A program made the position numbers and the translations under genes. Under the pieces are notes generated by a model. That model was not told the origin of the DNA, did no database searches, and saw nothing but the letters and a program-made list of their open reading frames with translations. Shown here piece by piece: positions 1-7,509 of a DNA stretch of 16,336 nt; position 1 is the stretch's first letter; each line of letters starts with the position of its first letter. The DNA is from CAYQDF01 sp964416175 (GTDB lineage Bacteria; Chloroflexota; Anaerolineae; Anaerolineales; UBA4823): the NCBI GenBank assembly GCA_964416175.1, contig CAYQDF010000070.1, positions 1 to 16,336 of the forward strand, given 5' to 3'.

Positions 1-234
1 CACGATCGACGACTCGGCTCGGTTCATAAAGAAGCTGCTGGCAAGCAGGATTGCGGTGACGGCGAGCCCAAGGAATTGATTCAATTCCGGCCGCTGACCG
101 CCGAACAGGTAAAACCGGCTTACGAGCAGTCCAACGAAGACAAATGCATCTGACAAGATGAACAGCCACAACCCAATCCGGTTCGTCCCAGACCTGAAGC
201 GATATTCAGAGAGTGCATCTGCGTGCGAGGTCAT
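1..234 (-). CDS. coxC: Cytochrome c oxidase subunit III, N-terminal part (cut by window edge)
   Basis: Translating the minus strand from the ATG at 234 gives 78 residues open to the window edge. They start MTSHADALSEYRF, followed by a membrane helix (around IGLWLFILSDAFVFVGLLVS, residues 20-38) and a second one entering LLASSFFMNRAESS. This matches the first two helices of heme-copper oxidase subunit III (COX3/CyoC family), which stabilises subunit I in the membrane. The usual Glu of the helix-1 S-E motif is Asp here (LSDAF). The start overlaps the stop of the preceding subunit IV gene by four bases (ATGA), and a GGAGGAGGG ribosome-binding site lies 6 bases upstream, so the start is well supported. 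Last visible gene of the oxidase operon; the C-terminal helices lie outside the window. Confidence 0.85.
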   Translation of the reverse strand, partial: MTSHADALSEYRFRSGTNRIGLWLFILSDAFVFVGLLVSRFYLFGGQRPELNQFLGLAVTAILLASSFFMNRAESSIV

Positions 235-455
235 TCGGCACCCTCCTCCGAGCTGGCGAATACCCTCGGCAGGTGCATGTAATCCCGGATGATCATCGCA
301 GCTTTGATCAGGGCGATCCCCCACAAAGGCCAGGACCAGTCCAACGCGATCGATCCGATGAAAAACTCGCCAATGGTGAGGGCTGCCAGCAGGATGATGA
401 CCGCCAGCCCGACCCGGTAAGCCTGGGATAATTTCCCATTTCCTTGCTCTTCCAT
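231..455 (-). CDS. coxD: Cytochrome c oxidase subunit IV (bacterial, COX4_pro type)
   Basis: Small 74-residue membrane protein with two hydrophobic helices (about residues 14-36 and 41-57) and a typical C-terminal signature, ALIKAAMIIRDYMHL, in which K51 and the Y-M-H-L motif match the short subunit IV family of prokaryotic oxidases. This subunit has no cofactor and is thought to help assembly or stability of the complex. The frame is open further upstream to a TTG at 479, but the ATG at 455 has a GAGGAGA ribosome-binding site 6 bases upstream and gives the usual family length, so it is preferred. It lies 51 bases after subunit I and overlaps subunit III by four bases. The order I-IV-III differs from the more common I-III-IV. 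Confidence 0.85.
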   Translation of the reverse strand: MEEQGNGKLSQAYRVGLAVIILLAALTIGEFFIGSIALDWSWPLWGIALIKAAMIIRDYMHLPRVFASSEEGAE

Positions 456-506
456 GATCCGTCTCCTCAAAATCTCCAATAGATTACAGATATCCCCAGC
501 TGACTG

Positions 507-2369
507 TCAGTCCGCGGCTGCTGGCGCGGTCCCGGGTGCGGTATTTTTGATATAGATGGAATTCGCCAGCCCGTAGTCATATGGCTCGCCGATAACCTCG
601 ATGGGCGTTTCGTAATTATGGGCCGGGATCGGCGAGGGGAGCTGCCATTCCGGGGAACGCGAGTTCCACGGGTTGGTTGCCGCGACTTCCCCATATCTGG
701 CGCTCCGGATCACGTTGATGAGAAAAACCAGCACCCCAAATGCGATCACGAAACCGGCAATGGTGATCATCAACTGCTGCAAGTCAATTCCCAGGGCGGG
801 GTCGTAGTCGGCGATCCGCCTACGCATCCCAAGCAGGCCAACCTGCATCTGGGAGAGGGATTGCACGTAAAAGCCAAGCAGCATGAACCAGAAATGCACC
901 TTACCAAGCCGCTCGTTGTACATACGCCCGGTGATTTTCGGGAACCAGTAATAAATGGCCGCGAAGAACGGGAAAACATATCCGCCAAACATGGTTGCGT
1001 GGAAGTGACCGACTATCCAGTAGGTGTCGTGAAGGTGGAGGTCAGTTGCGACTGTCGCATTCGGTGGACCGCTCAATCCGCCCAGGAGAAAGATCGAGAT
1101 CGCGCCAAGGACGAACAACATCGGCGTCTGGAAAGTCATCTTGCCACGCCAGATGGTTGCCACCCAGCTGAAGAACTTGACACCGGTCGGGATCGCAACC
1201 AGAAGAGTGCTGTAGGTGAAGGGGACCCGCAGGTAGCTCGCCATGCCGGAGGTGAACATGTGGTGCGCCCACACGAAGAACCCGACCAGGGCGATACCCA
1301 GGGAGGACATCGCCACCCAGCGGTAGCCATACAAAGGTTTGCGTACAAATACTGGCAGCAGTTCGCTGATCACGCCCAGGCCAGGCAAGACGAACACGTA
1401 GACCGCGGGGTGGGAGTAGAACCAGAAGAGGTGCTGAAACAGCAACACATTGCCGCCCTGATTCGGATTGAAGAAATCCATTCCAAAGATGCGCTGGAAC
1501 AACACCAGCTGAAATGAAAGGCCGATCAACTGCGTGGCGGTCAGTGCGATGATCGAAGTTGCCAGAGCCGACCAGACGAAAATCGGCATGCGAAACAGGT
1601 TCATCCCTGGGGCGCGCATCCGCAAGATCGTGGTGATGACGTTGACTGCACCCAGGATGGATGACAGCCCGATCACGTAAACGCCCAGGAAAAACATCCC
1701 AAACCCGATCTTGACGAGGTTCGCGCTCAGAGGTGGGTACCCGGTCCAGCCTGCATCGATGCCCCCCAGGACCAGGGTGCTCATCAACATCAGGACGCCG
1801 GGCAGGTTAATCCAGAATGCGAATGCATTCAGGCGGGGAAAAGCCATATCGTTGGCGCCAATCATGAGCGGCACCAGGTAGTTCATCATCGCCCCCACTC
1901 CCAGCAGAATGCCGCCGATGTTGACGATACCGTGGAGGCTGATAAAGGTGTTGAAGCTGTCTGGTTCCAGATATTGGAGGCCAGGTCGGGCCAGCTCAGT
2001 CCGAAAGATCAAAGCAAAAAGGCCGGCGATCAGGAACACCATGATCGAAGTCAGGCCATACTGCACACCGATCACTTTATGATCGAATGAAACATGCAGG
2101 AACCTGGTGAAGCCTTTCAATGGATTCTCGTATTCATGCGGTTCAGGAGTCGACTCGCCTTTCATCCACCGCAGCCAATCGTCCAGGACTCCCGTTCCAT
2201 ACATGAATGTCAAAACGCCCAGGGTCGCCCCGGCAACGAGCACCGGCTCCGCGTTCCAGGCTGGCAAGCCCATTAAGAGACGGATCGCCATCGTGAGCAG
2301 GATGCCGACGAAAGTGCCAAAAAGCTGGAAGAGAATCCCGCGAACGAGAGATAATCGATAGAATTTCAT
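507..2369 (-). CDS. coxA: Cytochrome c oxidase subunit I, A2-type heme-copper oxidase
   Basis: Catalytic subunit that reduces O2 to water and pumps protons. Numbering from the ATG at 2369 (620 residues): heme a ligand H146 (SLHGI); D-channel N163, D174 and N181 (in MNYLVPL and NDMAFPRLN); CuB ligand H320 with crosslink Tyr Y324 in YSHPAVY; CuB pair H369/H370 (WAHHMFTSG); K-channel K398 (PTGVKFFSW); heme a3 ligand H455 and heme a ligand H457 (GHFHA). The helix VI motif Y-S-H-P-x-V without the Glu of A1 enzymes marks the A2 subtype, as in caa3 oxidases of Thermus and Rhodothermus. About 60 extra N-terminal residues appear to hold two added membrane helices. An ATG at 2390 overlaps the subunit II stop, but the ATG at 2369 has GGAGG 5 bases upstream and is preferred. 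Strongly coupled to coxB. Confidence 0.95.
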   Translation of the reverse strand: MKFYRLSLVRGILFQLFGTFVGILLTMAIRLLMGLPAWNAEPVLVAGATLGVLTFMYGTGVLDDWLRWMKGESTPEPHEYENPLKGFTRFLHVSFDHKVIGVQYGLTSIMVFLIAGLFALIFRTELARPGLQYLEPDSFNTFISLHGIVNIGGILLGVGAMMNYLVPLMIGANDMAFPRLNAFAFWINLPGVLMLMSTLVLGGIDAGWTGYPPLSANLVKIGFGMFFLGVYVIGLSSILGAVNVITTILRMRAPGMNLFRMPIFVWSALATSIIALTATQLIGLSFQLVLFQRIFGMDFFNPNQGGNVLLFQHLFWFYSHPAVYVFVLPGLGVISELLPVFVRKPLYGYRWVAMSSLGIALVGFFVWAHHMFTSGMASYLRVPFTYSTLLVAIPTGVKFFSWVATIWRGKMTFQTPMLFVLGAISIFLLGGLSGPPNATVATDLHLHDTYWIVGHFHATMFGGYVFPFFAAIYYWFPKITGRMYNERLGKVHFWFMLLGFYVQSLSQMQVGLLGMRRRIADYDPALGIDLQQLMITIAGFVIAFGVLVFLINVIRSARYGEVAATNPWNSRSPEWQLPSPIPAHNYETPIEVIGEPYDYGLANSIYIKNTAPGTAPAAAD

Positions 2370-2386
2370 CCCATCCTCCGAGTCGC

Positions 2387-3850
2387 TCATTTGAGACTTT
2401 CCAAGAAAGCGGCGATATCTGCGATCTGATCATCGGTAAGCTCAGCCCCGACATTTGCTGGCATCAGGTTTTGGAAACCAGCGACAATCTGTGCCCCGGG
2501 ATCGCGGATCGAATTTCGAATGTACTCTGCATCTACGGTGACCGTCGTCCCATCTGTCAGTTCTTCCTGGGTTCCGAAAATGCCCTTCCAGGTAGGCCCG
2601 ACCAATGGCGAGCCGTCGATGCTATGGCAGGCCCGGCAGCCGAACTGCTGGGTCCAGAGGTCACCCCGGGCAACCGGATCCTCCGGGATGGCTGTGACCA
2701 TCGACTGCACCCAGGCGTCAAAATCTCCCTGGGAAAGGACCTTGACCGCCGCCAGCATGTTGTAGTGTTGGCGCCCACACAGCTCGGCGCACCGAACTTT
2801 ATACTCCCCGACTTTGCTCGGCGTGATGCGCAGTTCCCGTTCGAAACCCTCCCCTGGCAGGGCATCCTGTTTGACCCGGAATTCAGGCACCCAGAACGAG
2901 TGGATGACATCCGTTGAAGAAAGTGTGAGCAATGCCTGTTTGTTCACCGGTAGGAATAATTCGGTCGAGGTGATCCCCAAATCTGGATAATCAAACCTCC
3001 ATGCCCATTGAGAACCGACCACATCCACCCGCAGCGGCTTTGGATCCGCTGCCGTGGTCCTCCCCAGTGCCAGGCTTCCCATGAACGCCAGATAAAGCAC
3101 AAAACCCAGCGGGACCACCGTCCAGGCGATTTCCAGCTTCATGTTTCCTCGAATGTGGGGTCCATCCGTTGTATCGCCTTCCCGCCTCCTGAAGATGATG
3201 ATGCTGTACACCATCAATCCGACGATTAAAGCAAACAAGACGACAATTGCCGAGAAATCCAGGCGGAAGAGGTTATCGATCGGGACTGCCTGCAAGCTGG
3301 CGCTTTGTGGCAGGAGTTCTAAACTTTCCAGAGCGAAGAACCCAGCCACCGCCAGGACTACCACGAGTAATCCTGCGGCGATCGCATGTTTCATATTGCC
3401 TCTCCTCGGTGATTGATCAAGGTCTTTATTCGAATCGATTTCAATCTGTGTCTCTGGAGGGATAGCGCCTCCAGGTCTGCGCGTCCCGGTCCATTCGTCC
3501 AGCCAATCTTCGACCTGCGAGGCAGCCAGAGTGCGACGATCGTAAACAATCGCATTCTGGCCGCCTTCTTTGAGCGAAAGCAGCACGACCCTCAATCTCC
3601 CCTCCCCCTCTACAAACCGGGCCAGGAATTCATCTCGGTTGACGCGCTCATCGTCGTAGTCCACGATGACCAGATCCGGCTGGAGCTCTCTGAGCGCATT
3701 GAGAGCCTGATCGATGCTGGAAACCATACCAACGACAACGGCATCCATCTGCTGGCGCTGGTGGAGCAGGCTTCGCAAACCCTCCGCGAACAGCGGATGG
3801 CTCGAAGCGATCAGAATCCTCCAGGGACCGGCTGGACTGTTTGTTACCAT
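2387..3850 (-). CDS. coxB: Receiver-like domain in frame with caa3 oxidase subunit II (CuA + cytochrome c)
   Basis: Open frame of 487 residues. Residues 10-120 look like a NarL-type receiver domain (RILIASSHPLFAEGLRSLL, then PDLVIVDYDD with candidate phosphoacceptor D64), but the acidic pair of true receivers is Ser-Ser (S16, S17) and no clear conserved Lys is seen, so it is probably a pseudo-receiver. Residues 153-487 are a normal caa3 subunit II: N-terminal hydrophobic segment 156-173, membrane helices about 199-220 and 240-262, CuA ligands H317, C354, C358, H362, M365 (C-A-E-L-C-x3-H-x2-M), and a C-terminal cytochrome c with C405-R-A-C-H409 and probable axial M463. It accepts electrons from cytochrome c and passes them to subunit I. 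An ATG at 3394 (M153) has its own strong ribosome-binding site, so a separate 335-residue CoxB is likely, alone or alongside the fusion. First gene of the oxidase operon. Confidence 0.9.
   Translation of the reverse strand: MVTNSPAGPWRILIASSHPLFAEGLRSLLHQRQQMDAVVVGMVSSIDQALNALRELQPDLVIVDYDDERVNRDEFLARFVEGEGRLRVVLLSLKEGGQNAIVYDRRTLAASQVEDWLDEWTGTRRPGGAIPPETQIEIDSNKDLDQSPRRGNMKHAIAAGLLVVVLAVAGFFALESLELLPQSASLQAVPIDNLFRLDFSAIVVLFALIVGLMVYSIIIFRRREGDTTDGPHIRGNMKLEIAWTVVPLGFVLYLAFMGSLALGRTTAADPKPLRVDVVGSQWAWRFDYPDLGITSTELFLPVNKQALLTLSSTDVIHSFWVPEFRVKQDALPGEGFERELRITPSKVGEYKVRCAELCGRQHYNMLAAVKVLSQGDFDAWVQSMVTAIPEDPVARGDLWTQQFGCRACHSIDGSPLVGPTWKGIFGTQEELTDGTTVTVDAEYIRNSIRDPGAQIVAGFQNLMPANVGAELTDDQIADIAAFLESLK
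3395..3407 (-). promoter_or_regulatory. Internal ribosome-binding site for stand-alone CoxB
   Basis: On the minus strand GAGGAGAGG (3399-3407) followed by CAAT sits directly before the ATG at 3394, which is in frame inside the 487-residue reading frame. It is one of the best Shine-Dalgarno matches in the window, much better than the weak GGCGAG before the upstream ATG at 3850. It encodes P-R-R-G-N in the fusion frame. This supports initiation of ordinary subunit II at 3394. Confidence 0.75.
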
Positions 3851-3896
3851 ACCATTAGCTCGCCAATAAGATCGACCTCAAACAATTATTGGAGTA

Positions 3897-3925
3897 AATT
3901 TACCAAATTCATTCATATATGTCAG
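3897..3925 (-). promoter_or_regulatory. Candidate sigma-70-type promoter of the oxidase operon
   Basis: Minus strand CTGACA (3920-3925) and TAAATT (3897-3902) are separated by 17 bases in an AT-rich stretch between the upstream terminator and the first oxidase reading frame. The match is 5/6 at -35 and only 4/6 at -10, so this is a candidate. The predicted transcript would have a leader of roughly 40 bases before the ATG at 3850. Confidence 0.35.
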
Positions 3926-3955
3926 TACCTTCCCCTTCTCATGTCGGGTGGATTT

Positions 3956-3993
3956 AAAAAACACGAAAGGGTGATCCTGTCATCACCCTCTCG
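3956..3993 (-). terminator. Intrinsic terminator after the response regulator gene
   Basis: Minus strand transcript forms a stem with an uninterrupted core AGGGTGAT/ATCACCCT (3982-3989 with 3968-3975), a 6-base loop, and three more pairs beyond one mismatch. TG and six T residues (3956-3961) follow. It begins 34 bases after the response regulator stop and separates the long upstream operon from the oxidase operon. Confidence 0.8.
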
Positions 3994-4026
3994 TCGGTCA
4001 TTTCGCAACTGCCAGTGTTCTGGATC

Positions 4027-4665
4027 CTATTGCTTGATGATCCCCAGTTGAATGGCCTTGCTCACCGCTTCCGCCCGATTGGCAGCTTCAAGCTTTTCCA
4101 GGATGTGCCTGACGTGCGTTTTCACGGTGTTCTCAGAGATGAACAAACCATCGGCGATTTGAGCGCTCGTCATACCCCGGGCAAGGCAATCCAATACCTC
4201 CATCTCCCGCCGGCTGAGGTTGATCTCCGGGAGAATTCCCCGGAGTCCCCCGACAGCTCTCATCACCCTGCCCGTGACTTCGGGGGAAAGCACAGACTTC
4301 CCCTCGGCAATCAGGTGGATCGCGCGCTGGAGTTCCCCTGGTTCCGCGTTCTTGAGCAGGTACCCGTCTGCGCCGGCTTCGATCGCTCCGAACAAATCTT
4401 CATCATGCTTTGAGATCGTAAGCATGATGATGTGGATTTCAGGATAGTCCCTTAACGCCCGGACTGTCTCCACCCCGTTCATCCGGGGCATGTTCACATC
4501 AAGCAGGATCACATCTGGCTTCGCCCGAGGAACAACTTCCAACGCCTGTTGTCCGTCCCCTGCCTCGCCGACAACTTCGAATTCCGGCATCTGAGAGAGC
4601 AAGCTTGTCAGACCTGCCCGGAACAAGGCGTGATCGTCCACGACAAGTACCCGGATCTTCTTCAT
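4027..4665 (-). CDS. NarL/LuxR-family response regulator
   Basis: Cytoplasmic DNA-binding regulator of a two-component system, 212 residues, the standard length. Receiver domain 1-120 with acidic pair D10/D11 (VVDDHALF), phosphoacceptor D56 (ILLDVNMP), T83 and K105 (YLLKNAEPG), so it is fully equipped for phosphorylation. LuxR-type helix-turn-helix at about 149-206 (LSRREMEVLDCLARG, then ISENTVKTHVRHIL). Its ATG overlaps the stop of the sensor kinase gene by four bases, implying translational coupling and partnership. A terminator follows at once, and the next genes downstream encode the caa3 oxidase, a plausible target by position only (inference). The same H-x-L-F-x-x-G-L-x-S-L-L pattern occurs in the receiver-like domain ahead of CoxB. 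Confidence 0.95.
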   Translation of the reverse strand: MKKIRVLVVDDHALFRAGLTSLLSQMPEFEVVGEAGDGQQALEVVPRAKPDVILLDVNMPRMNGVETVRALRDYPEIHIIMLTISKHDEDLFGAIEAGADGYLLKNAEPGELQRAIHLIAEGKSVLSPEVTGRVMRAVGGLRGILPEINLSRREMEVLDCLARGMTSAQIADGLFISENTVKTHVRHILEKLEAANRAEAVSKAIQLGIIKQ

Positions 4666-6509
4666 ATCACTTGCAGGTTTTGATGTTGTTCGTCCAGTGT
4701 GATCCGCGCCAGCGTCCCTCCCTCCGGCTGGCTCGTGATCTGCAAACCCGCCCCGATCAGTTCTGCCCGTTCCCGGATCCCCCGCAAGCCATACCGCGCC
4801 GAGTCCGGGACGTCTTCAGGGATAAATCCGCGACCATCATCCTCAATTTCGATCACACTCTTACTTCCTTCCAACCGACACTCGATCCGCACATGCCCGG
4901 CAGAGGCGTGCTTCCGGACATTGCTCAGGATCTCCTGGATGATACGGACTACCTGGGCCTGGATTTCCGGTTTCAGCTCGATTCGGCTCCATCCCATCAC
5001 CAGCGAGACCGGGATTCCGTTCGTGCTCTCAAATTCTGAAGCGGTCTGTTTCAACCACTCCGCGAATCCCGTCTCGCCCGGGGATGCTCTCAGATCATCG
5101 ATCGCCTGCCGGGTATCCAGGTATGCCTCTGAAAGGATCCTGTAGGCAGCATTGAGGCTTTCGGAAAGACGGTCCACTTCTTTCCTCGAGAGCAGATTTA
5201 GCATCTGTGCCGTCTGAAGTTTGAGAAAACCAAGAGTCTGGGCGAGGCCATCGTGAATCTCGCGCGCCAAGCGTGTCCGCTCGGCGATTACCGTTTTGTA
5301 TTCAAGTTCGGACATCAGCTCGATATGTCTGATCGCCAGACCGATCTGGTTTGAAAAAGAACTCACCAGCCCCAGATGCTGAGGATTGAAGCCTTGGGCG
5401 CGGCGGTTCCCGGCGATAAGCACACCGACAGGAGTGAACTCCCCATTAATTATTGGAACAGCCACCACTGATCGGACCCTGACCGGGCTGGCATCAGCAT
5501 CTCCCATATCACCGATCAGGATGGACTGTCTGGTTTTCAGGACATCCAGGATCAGATTCTCGAACGGGGAAGCCTCAAGACGCTCGAACTGCCCCACCTG
5601 AAAACGGACCGGTTCTCCCCAAAGCCCGCTCTTCTCCAGGTACAGCACGGCATAATCAGACCTAATTGCTTCGTACAGGTTTTCCAGAATATTGCGCAGG
5701 AAGCTCGCCAGGTCATCTTTCTGCCGTAAAGATTGCAGCTTGCTCTCCGTTGACTGCAGGTTTCTCCTCAAACGGAGGCTGTCCAGGACCAGCGTTGTCT
5801 CAGCCAAAATCCCCTGAAGCAGTTCCTGTGTGTTGAGATCGATCACCAGGCCTTCCGGTAGGTAGAGATTCAGAACGCCGAATTCTGCCTCACCGCGGCG
5901 GATGGGCAGGCAATAGATGCTTCCTTTCGAGGCATCTTCATCTGCCATACGGACCGATTGCTCGAGCAGGGAACAACTCTTCACCTGGCGCAAGCTGTTC
6001 TGGCAGGACTCGCACTTGCTTCTTACCGCGGGAGAAGCCAGATACTCCAGCCAGGAATCCGTCACAGACTTTGGGAAATTGCCATGCCGGAAGAGGGAAA
6101 GCGGCTGTCCGAGTTCATCCAGCGGCACGACGGAAGCGCTGCGCGCTCCTGAAATTTGCACGACTGTCTTGAGCAGCTGCTCAATTACCTCATCTTCCTC
6201 GTTCGCTTCCAGGAATTTCCTGGTCAACTGAAGGACCTGATTGGCGCTGCTGGCAACGCGATCGAATTCAGCCACCAAATCCTGCAATCTCTCCACTTCG
6301 ATTTGCAAGGTTCGCTGCTTTTCCAGGACGAGATAAATGATCCAGGCAGCTGCAGATGCTGACGCTATGGTAAAAAAGATGCTGCTGTACGGCTTCAGCC
6401 ATATTCCTCCGATGACCGCCGCCAGGACCAGCACCGCAATCCCACTGGTCATCCAGCGGAATGCCGGGAAGAGGAAATTCTGTTGAGGCAGCCGCAAGTT
6501 GTGTTTCAC
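4662..6509 (-). CDS. Membrane sensor histidine kinase with two GAF domains (HisKA_3 type)
   Basis: 615 residues. Two membrane helices (about 18-37 and 43-62) are followed by a helical linker (63-100), a first GAF domain (about 101-245), a second GAF domain (about 265-398), a HisKA_3 dimerisation domain with phospho-acceptor H419 (LAREIHDGLAQ), and an ATPase domain with N530 (SNVRKHA), G1 box 557-562 (DDGRGF) and G2 box around 573-578 (YGLRGI). It should phosphorylate the adjacent regulator. The first GAF domain carries C166-x2-C169-x9-C179 and C200, a possible metal, Fe-S or thiol sensing site. The start codon is GTG with no good ribosome-binding site, so the N-terminus is less certain; the ATG at M20 would remove part of the first helix. 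It lies 50 bases after the cytochrome c gene. Confidence 0.93.
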   Translation of the reverse strand: MKHNLRLPQQNFLFPAFRWMTSGIAVLVLAAVIGGIWLKPYSSIFFTIASASAAAWIIYLVLEKQRTLQIEVERLQDLVAEFDRVASSANQVLQLTRKFLEANEEDEVIEQLLKTVVQISGARSASVVPLDELGQPLSLFRHGNFPKSVTDSWLEYLASPAVRSKCESCQNSLRQVKSCSLLEQSVRMADEDASKGSIYCLPIRRGEAEFGVLNLYLPEGLVIDLNTQELLQGILAETTLVLDSLRLRRNLQSTESKLQSLRQKDDLASFLRNILENLYEAIRSDYAVLYLEKSGLWGEPVRFQVGQFERLEASPFENLILDVLKTRQSILIGDMGDADASPVRVRSVVAVPIINGEFTPVGVLIAGNRRAQGFNPQHLGLVSSFSNQIGLAIRHIELMSELEYKTVIAERTRLAREIHDGLAQTLGFLKLQTAQMLNLLSRKEVDRLSESLNAAYRILSEAYLDTRQAIDDLRASPGETGFAEWLKQTASEFESTNGIPVSLVMGWSRIELKPEIQAQVVRIIQEILSNVRKHASAGHVRIECRLEGSKSVIEIEDDGRGFIPEDVPDSARYGLRGIRERAELIGAGLQITSQPEGGTLARITLDEQHQNLQVI

Positions 6510-6559
6510 GCGGTTTATTTTACCCGAATTCTGTCCAATTTTTCACAATTCCGGAACTC

Positions 6560-7015
6560 TTATTTCTTAAACGTCCTCAAGTATGTGATGACCTGCCAGA
6601 TTTGCTCTTCATCCATGATCCCCCGCCAGTTTGGCATGACCGAATTGAAAGGCTCCATGAGCCCACCCTCAGAAATCCGCCAGAACAGGTAAGCGTCGCT
6701 TATAGCATCGATCTCCACAGCCAGGTTCTTGGGCCGCGGTTCCAGTCCGCCGGAAGCCGGGCCATCGCCTTCACCGGAGACGCCGTGGCAGGAAGCGCAG
6801 TTCGCCTGGTAGAGGATTTCGCCCTCGGTAGCCTGCTGCTCGTCCCCTGCAAAGGGGTTGTTTAGATTCCTGTATTCTTCCGGGATCTCAGGGACCTGGG
6901 GGGTTGGTGTCAGTCCTGGGTTCACCTGGACGTTTGCCGCAGAATCGACGCTGCAAGCAGAGGTGGCTGTTGCGAAGCAAAGGACCAGGGAGAAAGCTTT
7001 GATCCATGATCGCAT
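6560..7015 (-). CDS. Exported monoheme cytochrome c, probable lipoprotein
   Basis: 151 residues. The N-terminus is a hydrophobic signal peptide ending T-S-A-C, so C21 is a probable lipidation site (a loose lipobox). A Pro-rich linker (about 30-55) leads to a class I cytochrome c domain with C73-A-S-C76-H77 and probable axial Met M127 (SVMPNW), ending ITYLRTFKK. It would sit on the outer face of the membrane and shuttle electrons, possibly to the CuA/cytochrome c site of the oxidase encoded downstream (inference). It starts 5 bases after the Bcp stop, so the two are almost certainly co-transcribed. Confidence 0.92.
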   Translation of the reverse strand: MRSWIKAFSLVLCFATATSACSVDSAANVQVNPGLTPTPQVPEIPEEYRNLNNPFAGDEQQATEGEILYQANCASCHGVSGEGDGPASGGLEPRPKNLAVEIDAISDAYLFWRISEGGLMEPFNSVMPNWRGIMDEEQIWQVITYLRTFKK

Positions 7016-7020
7016 GCGAA

Positions 7021-7488
7021 TCAGGCCTCGCTGGCAAGAAATTCCAGGATCTCCCTGCTGTGTTCGGCTGGTTTGACGCTCTCAAAGACCTTGAGGATTT
7101 TTCCGTCCGGCCCGATCAAGAACGTCGTCCTTAAAATCCCGTCGAACTCCCGCCCCAAGAACTTCTTCCTTCCCCAGGCGCCGTAGCGCTCGCTCACATG
7201 ATGATCTGGATCGGAAAGCAGGGTATACGGGAGGCTATACTTTTCTTTAAACTTACGGTGCGATTTTGGCGAATCGGGGCTGACCCCAAGAACGACGACC
7301 CCGCGCCGCTCGAAGAGGCTGTAATCATCTCTAAATCCACAGGCTTCCCTTGTGCATCCAGGAGTATCGTCTTTAGGATAAAAATAGAGAATCACCGGTT
7401 TTCCCCGGTATTCGGAAAGGTTGTGCCACACCTGGTTTTCATCCTGAAGATTGAAATCGGGAGCAGGTTCACCTGGGATGACTTTCAT
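7021..7488 (-). CDS. bcp: Thioredoxin-dependent peroxiredoxin, Bcp/PrxQ type
   Basis: 155 residues, the normal family length. It reduces hydrogen peroxide and organic hydroperoxides with thioredoxin as electron donor; the cytosol is expected because there is no signal peptide. Peroxidatic C45 lies in DTPGCTREAC with C50 as the likely resolving Cys, the classic C-x4-C arrangement of Bcp. Other family marks are FYPKD (36-40), LGVSPDSP, LSDPDHHVSERYGAWG and TTFLIGPDGKI. The ATG at 7488 has GGAGG (7495-7499) 6 bases upstream. It lies 21 bases after the MoeA/PBP gene and 5 bases before the cytochrome c gene. Bcp is selenocysteine-containing in some bacteria; this one has ordinary Cys codons. Confidence 0.96.
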   Translation of the reverse strand: MKVIPGEPAPDFNLQDENQVWHNLSEYRGKPVILYFYPKDDTPGCTREACGFRDDYSLFERRGVVVLGVSPDSPKSHRKFKEKYSLPYTLLSDPDHHVSERYGAWGRKKFLGREFDGILRTTFLIGPDGKILKVFESVKPAEHSREILEFLASEA

Positions 7489-7509
7489 GGCTTGCCTCCA
7501 AGGGAGTGA

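Noticed and set aside
618..1517. Plus strand open frame of 299 residues
   Set aside because: Lies wholly opposite coxA, is rich in His, Asp, Glu and Arg as expected from antisense of membrane-protein codons, and has no recognisable domain.
3413..4051. Plus strand open frame of 212 residues
   Set aside because: Antisense to the receiver-like part of the CoxB frame and spans the terminator and promoter region; no domain and no ribosome-binding site.
6510..6559. AT-rich gap before the sensor kinase as a separate promoter
   Set aside because: No -35/-10 pair with acceptable spacing was found; TTGGAC and TAAAAT are only 10 bases apart.
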